From: Streptomyces sp. 378
GTDB taxonomy: Bacteria > Actinomycetota > Actinomycetes > Streptomycetales > Streptomycetaceae
Reading direction: 5' to 3'
Length of the DNA: 64,000 nt
Assembly: GCF_030124145.1 (NCBI RefSeq)
Contig: NZ_JASKMS010000018.1
Location: 1-64,000 of the forward strand
A program made the position numbers and the translations under genes. The notes below the pieces were generated by a model that saw nothing but the letters and a program-made list of their open reading frames with translations, was not told where the DNA came from and made no database searches. This document shows, piece after piece, positions 42,943 to 51,517 of this stretch; the first letter of the stretch is position 1, and the number at the start of each line of letters is the position of its first letter.

Positions 42943-44388
42943 GTGCCGAACGCCAACGAAGAAACGTCCAGTGTCCTGAGCCAGGTGCAGCACCGCGCGG
43001 TGAGTGAGCTGCTGAGGGTCGCTCCTGTCGCCGACGACCTCGCCCGCCGTTTCCAGGAGGCCGGGTTCTCACTCGCCCTGGTCGGCGGCTCGGTACGGGA
43101 CGCGCTCCTGAGCCGGCTCGGCAATGATCTGGACTTCACGACCGACGCCCGCCCCCAGGACGTCCTCAAGATCGTGCGCCCCTGGGCGGACGCTGTCTGG
43201 GAGGTCGGGATCGCCTTCGGTACGGTCGGTGCCCACAAGGACGGCTACCAGATCGAGGTGACCACCTACCGCTCGGAGGCCTACGACCGCACCTCGCGCA
43301 AGCCCGAGGTGTCGTACGGAGACTCCATCGAGGAGGATCTGGTCCGCCGTGACTTCACGGTGAACGCGATGGCGGTGGCGCTGCCGCAGAAGGAGTTCGT
43401 CGACCCGCACGGCGGGCTCGAGGACCTCGCGGCGCGGGTGCTGCGTACGCCCGGCACCCCGGAGGAGTCCTTCTCGGATGACCCGCTGCGCATGATGAGG
43501 GCCGCGCGCTTCGCGGCTCAGCTCGACTTCGAGGTTGCTCCCGAGGCCGTCACGGCGATGACGGAGATGGCCGGGCGTATCGAGATCGTCTCGGCCGAGC
43601 GGGTACGGGACGAGCTGAACAAGCTGGTCCTCTCCCCGCAGCCGCGCAAGGGCCTGACGCTGCTCGTCGAGACGGGCCTCGCCGATCGCGTGATGCCCGA
43701 GTTGCCGGCTCTGCGGCTGGAGCGTGATGAGCACCACCGCCACAAGGACGTCTACGACCACACATTGATCGTCCTGGAGCAGGCGATGGCGCTGGAGGAG
43801 GACGGTCCCGACCTCACCCTCCGCCTGGCTGCCCTGCTGCACGACATCGGCAAGCCGCGCACCCGCCGGTTCGAGAAGGACGGCCGGGTCTCGTTCCACC
43901 ACCACGAGGTGGTCGGGGCGAAGATGACCAAAAAGCGCATGACGGCCCTGAAGTACTCCAACGAGCTGGTGAAGGACGTCTCGCGTCTGGTCGAACTCCA
44001 CCTGCGATTCCACGGCTACGGCACCGGTGAGTGGACGGACTCGGCGGTTCGGCGCTACGTCCGTGATGCAGGGCCGCTCCTCGACCGCCTCCACAAGCTG
44101 ACCCGCTCGGACTGCACGACGCGGAACAAGCGCAAGGCGGCGGCTCTGTCACGTGCGTATGACGGGCTGGAGGAGCGGATCGCCAAGCTGCAGGAGCAGG
44201 AGGAGCTGGACTCGATCCGTCCGGACCTCGACGGTAACCAGATCATGGAGATCCTTGGAGTGGGCCCCGGTCCGGTCATCGGCCGTGCGTACCAACACAT
44301 GCTGGAGCTGCGCCTGGAGAACGGGCCGATGGAGCCGGACGCCGCGGTGGCCGCACTCAAGGAGTGGTGGGCCGGACAGGAGAGCTGA
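42943..44388 (+). CDS. cca: CCA-adding tRNA nucleotidyltransferase
   Basis: This is a 481-residue class II nucleotidyltransferase. The N-terminal head has LVGGSVRDALL and the metal-binding NDLDFTTDARP. The tRNA-binding neck follows with SFSDDPLRMMRAARFAAQLD. An HD phosphohydrolase domain (LLHDIGKPRTRRF) is in the middle, common in bacterial members. It builds or repairs the 3' CCA end, needed for the tRNA-Ala at 6605, which lacks encoded CCA. The GTG at 42943 has no Shine-Dalgarno and may be leaderless. A parS palindrome follows the stop. Confidence 0.96.
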   Translation: MPNANEETSSVLSQVQHRAVSELLRVAPVADDLARRFQEAGFSLALVGGSVRDALLSRLGNDLDFTTDARPQDVLKIVRPWADAVWEVGIAFGTVGAHKDGYQIEVTTYRSEAYDRTSRKPEVSYGDSIEEDLVRRDFTVNAMAVALPQKEFVDPHGGLEDLAARVLRTPGTPEESFSDDPLRMMRAARFAAQLDFEVAPEAVTAMTEMAGRIEIVSAERVRDELNKLVLSPQPRKGLTLLVETGLADRVMPELPALRLERDEHHRHKDVYDHTLIVLEQAMALEEDGPDLTLRLAALLHDIGKPRTRRFEKDGRVSFHHHEVVGAKMTKKRMTALKYSNELVKDVSRLVELHLRFHGYGTGEWTDSAVRRYVRDAGPLLDRLHKLTRSDCTTRNKRKAAALSRAYDGLEERIAKLQEQEELDSIRPDLDGNQIMEILGVGPGPVIGRAYQHMLELRLENGPMEPDAAVAALKEWWAGQES

Positions 44389-44397
44389 GGCTGTGCA

Positions 44398-44429
44398 CGG
44401 GGTCGTGTTTCACGTGAAACACGACCCCG
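44398..44429. terminator. 32-bp perfect palindrome with a parS core
   Basis: The arms CGGGGTCGT (44398-44406) and their complement (44421-44429) flank a parS exactly. It lies ten bases beyond the cca stop, so it can end transcription as well as bind ParB. Confidence 0.85.
44407..44420. other. parS: parS site after cca
   Basis: A perfect GTTTCACGTGAAAC forming the tip of the 32-bp palindrome 44398-44429. A second parS lies 62 bases away. Confidence 0.95.
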
Positions 44430-44458
44430 GGGCAGCGCGCTGAGGCCTGAAGCAGACA

Positions 44459-44492
44459 GAGGGGCGGCGTTTCACGTGAAACACCGCCCCTC
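44459..44492. terminator. 34-bp near-perfect palindrome with a parS core
   Basis: The arms 44459-44468 and 44483-44492 pair, except for one innermost mismatch, around a parS. It lies 12 bases from the stop of the leftward proline-rich membrane protein gene (44504). Together with the previous palindrome it terminates two convergent genes. Confidence 0.85.
44469..44482. other. parS: parS site before the proline-rich membrane protein gene stop
   Basis: A perfect GTTTCACGTGAAAC in the centre of the palindrome 44459-44492. Confidence 0.95.
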
Positions 44493-44503
44493 CTGTCGTT
44501 TGT

Positions 44504-45016
44504 CTACTTCTTGTAGTCCTTCAGGCAGAGCAGGAAGTCCTTGCCGTCACCGCTCTCGGTGTACGTGTACTGGAAGTCCTTGGCCTCGGCCTCGCACTTG
44601 CTGGAAGCCAGCGTCTCGGTGAGGTAGGAGCCTTCGATCTTGGCCAGCACCTTGAACTGGGCCTTCGCGTCGTCGCACTTCACCACTTCGAGGTCCGGGT
44701 TGTTGTCGCTGCTGCTGCCGCGGTGCATGCAGTCGCCGACGGCGGCCGTATTGGCGTCGTCCCGGCTGGTGACGTAGCCGACGATGGCGATGGTCGCCAC
44801 GGCTATGACGATGACGATGTTCTTGATCGTCTTGAAGCTGAGCTTGCGACCGGAGGGCTGCGGGGGGACCGGAGCATACGGAGCGCCGCCCTGGGGCGGG
44901 AGGCCGGGCTGCCCGGGCTGCTGAGGGTAACCGCCCTGCGGCGGGAACGGAGCCTGGGGTGCAGCCGCGGGCTGGCCCTGTGCGAACGGATTGCCCTGGG
45001 GCGGCGGAGTGGTCAC
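44504..45016 (-). CDS. Proline-rich single-pass membrane protein
   Basis: This is a 170-residue protein with a GTG start at 45016 behind AGGGGG. Residues 1-55 are Pro/Gln/Gly-rich (QPSGRK at the end). A membrane helix follows at about 60-80 (NIVIVIAVATIAIVGYVTS). The outside part has VGDCMH, VKCDD, SKCEA and LLCLKD: four cysteines, probably two disulfides, with a beta-rich fold. Similar proteins in Actinobacteria are annotated LppU-like, but no function is established. It is downstream of the MFS gene on the same strand. Confidence 0.75.
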   Translation of the reverse strand: MTTPPPQGNPFAQGQPAAAPQAPFPPQGGYPQQPGQPGLPPQGGAPYAPVPPQPSGRKLSFKTIKNIVIVIAVATIAIVGYVTSRDDANTAAVGDCMHRGSSSDNNPDLEVVKCDDAKAQFKVLAKIEGSYLTETLASSKCEAEAKDFQYTYTESGDGKDFLLCLKDYKK

Positions 45017-45139
45017 TTGGGGGTCCCCCTAGAACATCGTGAGTGACGCGAACATGTCGCGAGATAAGACCCACGTAAGGTAGCGGTCCCCACTGACAGC
45101 GCAGTAGTCAGTAGTGGCTCTGTGTCATTGATGTGACAC

Positions 45140-46402
45140 TTACTGGCGGCCAAATCGGGTCATAGTCACAGCTACTGTCGCGTAGATTGCGGCGATCGTG
45201 ATCACCAGCGGCACGGATCGGCCGTCCGGCGGCAGCATCAGGGCCGCCACAGCGGCCGCGCCGACGAAGAAGACGTTGAAGAGGACGTCGTAAACCGAAA
45301 AGATCCGGCCACGGAAGCCGTCCTCCACGGAGGACTGGACGATGGTGTCCGTGGCGATCTTCGCGCCCTGGGTGGTCAGCCCCAGGACGAAGGCCGCGGC
45401 CAGCAGCGGAGCGGTGGCGAACGGCAGCCCGAAGGCAGGCTCCAGCAGCGCCGCTGACCCCGCGCACACGACGATCCAACGCCCCGGCCCGAGCCGCCCC
45501 GCGGCCCAGGGGGTCACCACGGCCGCCGCGAAGAACCCGGCGCCGGAGACGCCCAACGCCAGTCCCAGCAAGGTGAGTCCGTCGTCCGTGGTCGAGGTGA
45601 GGGCGTACCGGCACAGCATCAGCAGCATGACCAGCAGGGCGCCGTAGCAGAACCGCATCAGCGACATCGCCGCGAGGGCCCAGGCGGCCTCACGGCGCTG
45701 TGGCGCGGCCAGATGACGTACGCCTGCCGCCAGGTCGCGAGCGGTGTCCGTGAGGGCTGTCCCGATCTGCTCACGCGCCAAGGGCCGGTCCGGGCCGAGG
45801 AGTTCTCGCGCCATGCTCAGTGACGCCAGGGCCGCGCACAGATACAGACCTGCTCCCACGAGCACCACGGCGGCATCGGAGTCCGCCACCACCAGGCGCA
45901 CGGCGAAGGCGAGTCCGCCACCCGCGGTCGCCGCCAGCGTGCCGGCGGTCGGTGAGAGGGAGTTGGCGAGGACCAGGCGATCGGCGTCGACCACGCGCGG
46001 CAGGGCGGCCGACAGGCCGGACAGGACGAAGCGGTTGACCGCGGTGACGCACAGCGCCGAGACGTAGAAGAGCCAGTCCGGAGCCGGACTGAGGATCAAC
46101 ACGGCCGTCACGCAGGCCAGCAGGGCGCGCAACAGACTGCCGAACAACAGGACCTGACGGCGCCGCCAGCGGTCCAGCAGGACACCGGCGAAGGGGCCGA
46201 CGAGGGAGTACGGGAGCAGCAGCACCGCCATCGCGGAGGCGACCGCGGCCGCCGAGGTCTGCTTCTCCGGCGAGAAGACCACATACGCGGCGAGTGCGAC
46301 CTGGTAGACGCCGTCGGCACCCTGGGACAGCAGACGCACGGCGAGCAGGCGTCGGAAACCCTCGAAGCGCAACAGGACGCTCAGGTCACGGACGACGGCC
46401 AT
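45140..46402 (-). CDS. Major facilitator superfamily transporter
   Basis: This is a 420-residue protein from the ATG at 46402; a GTG five codons earlier is possible. It has about 12 hydrophobic segments, with the MFS loop signature GVLLDRWRRRQVLLFGSLLRA after helix 2 and LVGPFAG before it. The central tract RELLGPDRPLAREQIG is the cytoplasmic loop. The substrate is unknown; the sequence is of the multidrug or macrolide-exporter style. The GTGTCA and TGACAC arms at 45122-45139 lie just beyond its stop, ahead of the next gene. Confidence 0.85.
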   Translation of the reverse strand: MAVVRDLSVLLRFEGFRRLLAVRLLSQGADGVYQVALAAYVVFSPEKQTSAAAVASAMAVLLLPYSLVGPFAGVLLDRWRRRQVLLFGSLLRALLACVTAVLILSPAPDWLFYVSALCVTAVNRFVLSGLSAALPRVVDADRLVLANSLSPTAGTLAATAGGGLAFAVRLVVADSDAAVVLVGAGLYLCAALASLSMARELLGPDRPLAREQIGTALTDTARDLAAGVRHLAAPQRREAAWALAAMSLMRFCYGALLVMLLMLCRYALTSTTDDGLTLLGLALGVSGAGFFAAAVVTPWAAGRLGPGRWIVVCAGSAALLEPAFGLPFATAPLLAAAFVLGLTTQGAKIATDTIVQSSVEDGFRGRIFSVYDVLFNVFFVGAAAVAALMLPPDGRSVPLVITIAAIYATVAVTMTRFGRQ

Positions 46403-46424
46403 GGGGACCAGCCTCACATACGGG

Positions 46425-46458
46425 GAGGGTCCCCGGGTCGTACGACCCGGGGACCCTC
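46425..46458 (-). terminator. 34-bp perfect palindrome terminator
   Basis: Bases 46425-46441 and 46442-46458 are exact complements with no loop, 34 bases in all. It lies between the inositol-phosphate synthase stop (46492) and the MFS start (46402), both leftward. It can terminate the synthase transcript. Confidence 0.85.
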
Positions 46459-46491
46459 ACAGCCCTGGCAGGAGCGACTGGTTGCGGCGCG

Positions 46492-47574
46492 TCAGCGCTC
46501 GACCTCACCCTTGATGAACTTCTCGACGTTCTCGCGGGCCTCGTCGTCGAAGTACTGCACGGGCGGGGACTTCATGAAGTAGCTCGACGCGGAGAGCACG
46601 GGACCGCCGATGCCCCGGTCCTTGGCGATCTTCGCGGCGCGCACGGCGTCGATGATGACACCGGCGGAGTTCGGGGAATCCCAGACCTCGAGCTTGTACT
46701 CCAGGTTCAGCGGGACGTCGCCGAAGGCGCGGCCTTCGAGACGGACGTAGGCCCACTTGCGGTCGTCCAGCCAGGCGACGTAGTCGGACGGGCCGATGTG
46801 GACGTTGCCCTCGCCCAGTTCGCGGTCGCGGATCTGGGAGGTGACGGCCTGCGTCTTGGAGATCTTCTTCGACTCGAGGCGGTCGCGCTCGAGCATGTTC
46901 TTGAAGTCCATGTTGCCGCCGACGTTCAGCTGCATCGTGCGGTCCAGGATGACGCCCCGGTCCTCGAACAGCTTCGCCATCACACGGTGCGTGATGGTGG
47001 CGCCCACCTGGGACTTGATGTCGTCACCGACGATCGGCACACCCGCCTCGGTGAACTTGTCGGCCCACTCCTTGGTGCCGGCGATGAAGACCGGAAGGGC
47101 GTTGACGAAGGCGACCTTGGCGTCGATGGCGCACTGCGCGTAGAACTTCGCCGCGTCCTCGGAGCCGACGGGCAGGTAGCAGACGAGGACGTCGACCTGC
47201 TGGTCCTTGAGGACCTGGACGACGTCGACCGGCTCCTCGGCGGACTCCTCGATGGTCTCCCGGTAGTACTTGCCGAGGCCGTCGAGGGTGTGGCCGCGTT
47301 GCACCGTCACACCGGTGCTGGGTACGTCGCAGATCTTGATGGTGTTGTTCTCGGAGGCGCCGATGGCGTCCGCCAGGTCGAGGCCGACCTTCTTGGCGTC
47401 CACGTCGAACGCGGCGACGAACTCGACGTCGCGGACGTGGTAGTCGCCGAACTGGACGTGCATCAGGCCCGGCACCCTGGACGCCGGATCGGCGTCCTTG
47501 TAGTACTCGACTCCCTGCACCAGCGATGCGGCACAGTTGCCCACACCGACGATGGCTACGCGAACCGAACCCAT
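46492..47574 (-). CDS. Inositol-3-phosphate synthase
   Basis: This is a 360-residue protein starting at the ATG at 47574 after GGGAGC. The NAD motif is VAIVGVGNCAASLVQG, and the family tracts DYHVRDVEFVAAFDVDAKK, VCYLPVGSEDAAKFYAQCAI and LNVGGNMDFKNMLERDRL are present. It converts glucose 6-phosphate to inositol 3-phosphate, needed in Actinobacteria for phosphatidylinositol and, in most of them, mycothiol. The PadR gene lies upstream, 44 bases away, on the same strand. Confidence 0.93.
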   Translation of the reverse strand: MGSVRVAIVGVGNCAASLVQGVEYYKDADPASRVPGLMHVQFGDYHVRDVEFVAAFDVDAKKVGLDLADAIGASENNTIKICDVPSTGVTVQRGHTLDGLGKYYRETIEESAEEPVDVVQVLKDQQVDVLVCYLPVGSEDAAKFYAQCAIDAKVAFVNALPVFIAGTKEWADKFTEAGVPIVGDDIKSQVGATITHRVMAKLFEDRGVILDRTMQLNVGGNMDFKNMLERDRLESKKISKTQAVTSQIRDRELGEGNVHIGPSDYVAWLDDRKWAYVRLEGRAFGDVPLNLEYKLEVWDSPNSAGVIIDAVRAAKIAKDRGIGGPVLSASSYFMKSPPVQYFDDEARENVEKFIKGEVER

Positions 47575-47618
47575 TCCGGTTGCTCCCTGTGTGTACGAGT
47601 GAGGCCCTGAACGGGCTC

Positions 47619-48302
47619 TCACGTGGCGGTGTCGTCGGGCGTATCCGGCCGGAGGTCGCCCCCCGGCCGGGGCAGGCCGCCCGACGCTCCAGATGTGGTG
47701 TCACGCGAGGCGGGCTTCTCGGCGGCCGGACCCTTGAGGTCCCGCCCCGCCCGCTCGCTCTCGATCAGCTCATTCAGCCAGCGCACCTCGCGCTCCACGG
47801 ACTCCATTCCGTGGCGCTGAAGCTCGAGCGTGTAGTCGTCCAGGCGCTCCCGGGTCCGGGCGAGGGAAGCGCTCATCTTCTCCAGGCGCTCCTCCAGCCG
47901 GCTGCGGCGGCCCTCCAGCACGCGCATGCGGACATCGCGTGAGGTCTGCCCGAAGAAGGCGAAACGGGCGGCGAAGGTCTCGTCCTCGTACGCGTCGGGC
48001 CCGGTCTGCGAGAGCAGCAGCTCGAAGTGCTCCTTACCCTCCGCCGTCAATCGGTAGACGATCTTGGCGCGGCGCCCCGCGAGGGGGGCGGCGAGGGCGT
48101 CCTCGGGAGTGTTCCCCGGCTCCTCGATCAGCCAGCCGTTGGCGACCAGCGTCTTGAGACAGGGATAGAGCGTCCCGTAGCTGAACGCACGGAACACACC
48201 CAGCGAGGTGTTGAGCCGCTTGCGCAGCTCATACCCGTGCATCGGAGATTCGCGGAGCAGACCGAGTACGGCGAACTCGAGGATCCCGGCACGCCGGCTC
48301 AT
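47619..48302 (-). CDS. PadR-family transcriptional regulator
   Basis: This is a 227-residue regulator. The second of two adjacent ATGs (48302) is preferred for its spacing from GAGGAGG. The PadR winged helix is residues about 5-85: GILEFAVLGLLRESPMHGYEL, SYGTLYPCLKTLVANGWL and RAKIVYRLTAEGKEHFELLL. A helical dimer domain (about 105-190, RVLEGRRSRLEERLEKMSAS) follows, then a disordered tail. The inositol-phosphate synthase gene is downstream in the same direction. Its own promoter holds three tandem repeats and a large palindrome. Confidence 0.9.
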   Translation of the reverse strand: MSRRAGILEFAVLGLLRESPMHGYELRKRLNTSLGVFRAFSYGTLYPCLKTLVANGWLIEEPGNTPEDALAAPLAGRRAKIVYRLTAEGKEHFELLLSQTGPDAYEDETFAARFAFFGQTSRDVRMRVLEGRRSRLEERLEKMSASLARTRERLDDYTLELQRHGMESVEREVRWLNELIESERAGRDLKGPAAEKPASRDTTSGASGGLPRPGGDLRPDTPDDTAT

Positions 48303-48334
48303 CATCGCCTCCTCTCGCCGCGGTGCGCATGTAT

Positions 48335-48373
48335 CGGACCGATGTGTCGGACCGATGTGTCGGACCGATGTGT
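48335..48373. repeat. Three perfect tandem 13-bp repeats in the PadR promoter
   Basis: CGGACCGATGTGT occurs three times without gaps at 48335, 48348 and 48361. They lie 33-71 bases upstream of the padR start and share their last base with the palindrome that follows. Confidence 0.85.
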
Positions 48374-48407
48374 CGTGCTGATGTATCGACTCGATACATC
48401 AGCACGA
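48373..48407. promoter_or_regulatory. Large PadR operator palindrome
   Basis: 17-bp perfect arms 48373-48389 and 48391-48407 flank a single C (48390). The core ATGTATCGA/TCGATACAT resembles the ATGT-ACAT style of PadR sites. It is the only strong dyad near the gene and probably serves autoregulation. Confidence 0.75.
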
Positions 48408-48542
48408 TAGAACGGCCTTCCGGATACGACAAGAGGGGGTCGGGTGAACGGGATCACATCACCGATTCGTCGGACGCGAGTTGCCTGATTTGAGGTGAAG
48501 TTCGGGGCCCGGCAGGTTTTGACGGTGCGTAGTCTGTGCGCC

Positions 48543-48710
48543 ATGCACATCACCGGGAACCAAGTGACGCCTGAGAGCGTCGTCGTTCCCGGTGTAGTAG
48601 GGGTGCATACGGGACCGATGAATGCGGAGCCGACCGCATCCGTACTTCGGGGGGACCGGAAACCAGCCGCCGTTTCCAGGCGCGCAAGGGTGCGCCTGCC
48701 CGAGGAGTAG
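48543..48710 (+). CDS. Possible leaderless 55-residue protein
   Basis: An ATG at 48543 lies seven bases after TAGTCT (48530-48535), the spacing of Streptomyces leaderless promoters. The frame gives 55 residues beginning MHITGNQVTPESVVVPGVVG and ending in a basic tail. It stops eight bases before the penicillin-binding protein gene. The codon bias of its first half looks less typical of a G/C-ending gene. It may be a real small gene or only the leader of the next one. Confidence 0.35.
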   Translation: MHITGNQVTPESVVVPGVVGVHTGPMNAEPTASVLRGDRKPAAVSRRARVRLPEE

Positions 48711-48717
48711 TCGTTCG

Positions 48718-51387
48718 ATGAGCGAGCACCGTCGCAAACCGCCGCAGCCGCAGGGAGGCGGACGTGCCGCGGCCCGACGCGGCCAGTCCGGCTCGTCCTC
48801 CGGCCGCCGTGCGGCACCGCGAGGCGCCACCGGGTCTCCGTCCGACTCCTATGGGTCGGATGCCTACGACTCAGGGGGTGAGGAGCGTCAGTACGGCGGC
48901 CGTGCCGAGGCCCGCCGTGCGACGCAGAGAAGCACGGGTGGTAGCCGCCGCAGAGCGGCCGAACCGACCCGGGGTGGCCGGCGTGCCGGCCCCGGCGGCC
49001 CGAACGGGCCCGGCCGGGGCCGGGGACGCGCGGCCGCCGTCCCCGACAAGAATCGGCTGATCGACTATCCGCGGGCCGGCAAGTACGGCTGGCAGCGCTG
49101 GATGCCGTCCTGGAAGCTCGTCTCTGGCTTGTGCGTCGGCTTCTTCGGCAGCCTGCTGGCCGTGGCGGGCATCGGCTACGCGATGGTGGGCGTCCCCAAC
49201 GAGGAGAACGCCGCGGCCCTGTCGCAGAACAACGTCTACTACTGGGCCGACGGCAAACAGATGATCGCGGCGGGCAGTGGTCAGAACCGGCAGAACGTCA
49301 CGATCGACCGGATCCCCAAGGCCATGCAGTGGGCGGTGATCTCGGCCGAGAACAAGACCTTCTACGAGGACAAGGGCGTCGACCCCATGGGCATCGCCCG
49401 GGCTCTGGCGAACATGGCGCGGGGCGGTGACACGCAGGGCGGTTCGACGATCACCCAGCAGTTCGTGAAGAACACCTACCTGAGTCAGGAACAATCGCTC
49501 ACCCGCAAGTTCAAGGAGATGTTCATCTCCATCAAGGTGGGCACGAAGGTCGACAAGCCGGTGATCCTTCAGGGTTATCTGAACACCTCGTACTACGGCC
49601 GTGGCGCCTACGGCATCCAGGCCGCCGCCCAGGCCTACTACGGCAAGGAAGCGAAGGACCTCAACCCGAGTGAGTGCGCCTTCCTCGCTGCCCTGCTGAA
49701 GGGCCCGACGTACTACGACCCCGCGGGCAATGACGGCATCGACAAGGCGGCGACCGCCAGCGCCAACCGCAAGCGCTCGGAAGCCCGTTGGGCCTGGATT
49801 CTCGAGCAGATGCACAACGACAAGAGGATCACGGACGCGCAGTACCAGGAAGCGATCAAGAGGTACCCCACGCCTCAGCCCCGTAAGGCGATCAAGGGCA
49901 TGACCGGCCAGATCGGGTACCTGGTGGACACGGCCAAGAAGTACGTCCTGAACCACTCCAACATCTCCGAGAAGCAGTTCGACCTGGGCGGCTACCAGAT
50001 CAAGACGACGTTCAAGAAGGAGAACGTCGAGGCGCTGGCGAAGGCCGTCAAGAAGATCGAGAAGCAGAAGCTCGACCCGAAGAATCGTGAGCTGGACAAG
50101 CACGTCCAGTTCGGTGCGGCGTCGGTGAAGCCCAAGGACGGTGCGATCCTCGCGCTCTACGGCGGTGCGGGTTACGAGAACGGCCACTTCAACAACAACG
50201 CGGACACCCAGGGTGTCCCCGTCGGTTCGACGTGGAAGCCGTTCGTGCTCGCCGCGGCGATGGAGCACGGAACCTACCGGAGCGAAGGCCCTCTCTCACC
50301 GCTGAGCAAGTACAACGGCAACGACCATCTCAAGGTCAGGAACAACGACGGCTCCTATGTTCTGAAGAAGGACAACACCCCGTTCTTCCAGGAGAACGAG
50401 AATGAATACCCCTGGGGCTACATCTCGCTGCGCAAGGCGATGGAGCAGTCGGTCAACACCCCGTTCGTGCAGCTCGGCATGGACGTGGGGATGAAGAACG
50501 TGGCCGACCTGGCCGAGAAGTCCGGCATCCTGAGGAACAGCTTCGCCGATCTCAACGCTTCGTTCGCGCTGGGGACGTCGACGCCCAGTGCGATCCGTAT
50601 GGCCGACGCCTACGCGACGTTCGCCGCAGCGGGCAAGCAGGCCGCCCCCTACTCGGTGACCAGCGTCAAATACAACGGGCAGGAAGAGCCGGGCTTCGAC
50701 AAGCCGAGGATCACGCAGGCCATGCCTGAGAACGTGGCCCACAACGTCACTGACGTCCTGGAGAACGTCATCCAGAACGGCACGGGTACGAAGGCGCTGG
50801 CCCTGGGCCGTACGGCGGCCGGCAAGACCGGTACCACCGACGAGAACAAGTCGGCCTGGTTCGTCGGCTACACCCAGCAGCTGTCCACCTCGGTCGCGAT
50901 GTTCCGTGAGGACCCCAAGAGCGCCAAGCTGCTGTCCATGAACGGCACGGCGGGTGAGAAGTCCATCCACGGTGGCGATGTCCCCACACTGGTGTGGACC
51001 GAGTACATGAAGGCCGCGCTGAAGGACGAGCCCGATCTCGGCTTCCCGGACGCAGAGAAGATCGGCAAGATCCAGGACGAGGTGGGTGCCCCGTCGCCGA
51101 AGCCGACGCCCAGTGCGGAGCCCAGCGAGACGGTGACCGAGTCGCCGAGCGCCACGCCCAGCGAGAGCCCGACGTCTCCGTCGCCCACGCCGAGCGACAC
51201 CTGCGGGTTCTTCGGCTGTGAGGACGACGGTGGCGCGCAGAATGGCGGCACCGGCAACGGCGGCCCCGGCAACGGCGGCACAGACGGAGGTGCTTCCACC
51301 GAACCCTCGCCGACCGATACGGGCCTGGACGGCGGCAACACCAGAGGCAACGGCAACGGAGGCATCTTCGGAGGCCCTGAAGGATAG
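48718..51387 (+). CDS. Class A penicillin-binding protein
   Basis: This 889-residue bifunctional enzyme polymerises and cross-links peptidoglycan. Residues 1-130 are a basic, Gly/Arg-rich cytoplasmic region, with a membrane helix at about 134-157. The glycosyltransferase domain has Glu211 in AENKTFYEDKGVDP and GGSTITQQFVKN. The transpeptidase has Ser504 and Lys507 (GSTWKPF), SVN at 578-580 and KTGTT at 703-707. A disordered Ser/Pro/Gly tail follows residue 785. GAGGAG lies ten bases before the ATG. It follows the PadR gene divergently. Confidence 0.95.
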   Translation: MSEHRRKPPQPQGGGRAAARRGQSGSSSGRRAAPRGATGSPSDSYGSDAYDSGGEERQYGGRAEARRATQRSTGGSRRRAAEPTRGGRRAGPGGPNGPGRGRGRAAAVPDKNRLIDYPRAGKYGWQRWMPSWKLVSGLCVGFFGSLLAVAGIGYAMVGVPNEENAAALSQNNVYYWADGKQMIAAGSGQNRQNVTIDRIPKAMQWAVISAENKTFYEDKGVDPMGIARALANMARGGDTQGGSTITQQFVKNTYLSQEQSLTRKFKEMFISIKVGTKVDKPVILQGYLNTSYYGRGAYGIQAAAQAYYGKEAKDLNPSECAFLAALLKGPTYYDPAGNDGIDKAATASANRKRSEARWAWILEQMHNDKRITDAQYQEAIKRYPTPQPRKAIKGMTGQIGYLVDTAKKYVLNHSNISEKQFDLGGYQIKTTFKKENVEALAKAVKKIEKQKLDPKNRELDKHVQFGAASVKPKDGAILALYGGAGYENGHFNNNADTQGVPVGSTWKPFVLAAAMEHGTYRSEGPLSPLSKYNGNDHLKVRNNDGSYVLKKDNTPFFQENENEYPWGYISLRKAMEQSVNTPFVQLGMDVGMKNVADLAEKSGILRNSFADLNASFALGTSTPSAIRMADAYATFAAAGKQAAPYSVTSVKYNGQEEPGFDKPRITQAMPENVAHNVTDVLENVIQNGTGTKALALGRTAAGKTGTTDENKSAWFVGYTQQLSTSVAMFREDPKSAKLLSMNGTAGEKSIHGGDVPTLVWTEYMKAALKDEPDLGFPDAEKIGKIQDEVGAPSPKPTPSAEPSETVTESPSATPSESPTSPSPTPSDTCGFFGCEDDGGAQNGGTGNGGPGNGGTDGGASTEPSPTDTGLDGGNTRGNGNGGIFGGPEG

Positions 51388-51412
51388 CCGCCGAAGATCG
51401 CCCGGCTTGGGT

Positions 51413-51426
51413 GTTTCACGTGAAAC
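51413..51426. other. parS: parS site after the PBP gene
   Basis: A perfect GTTTCACGTGAAAC, 25 bases beyond the stop. The next copy is only 22 bases away, start to start. Confidence 0.95.
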
Positions 51427-51434
51427 GCGAAGGT

Positions 51435-51448
51435 GTTTCACGTGAAAC
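51435..51448. other. parS: Second parS site after the PBP gene
   Basis: A perfect GTTTCACGTGAAAC, one base from the terminator stem at 51450. Confidence 0.95.
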
Positions 51449-51449
51449 A

Positions 51450-51482
51450 AGGGCCGCCGTCCCCCTTGGGTACGGCGGCCCT
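51450..51482 (+). terminator. Terminator after the PBP gene, next to parS
   Basis: Arms 51450-51460 (AGGGCCGCCGT) and 51472-51482 are perfect complements around an 11-base loop. It closes the PBP transcript before the next gene at 51518. Confidence 0.85.
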
Positions 51483-51517
51483 CGGCGTATCCAGACACGT
51501 ACGGCAGGATGTGCGGC

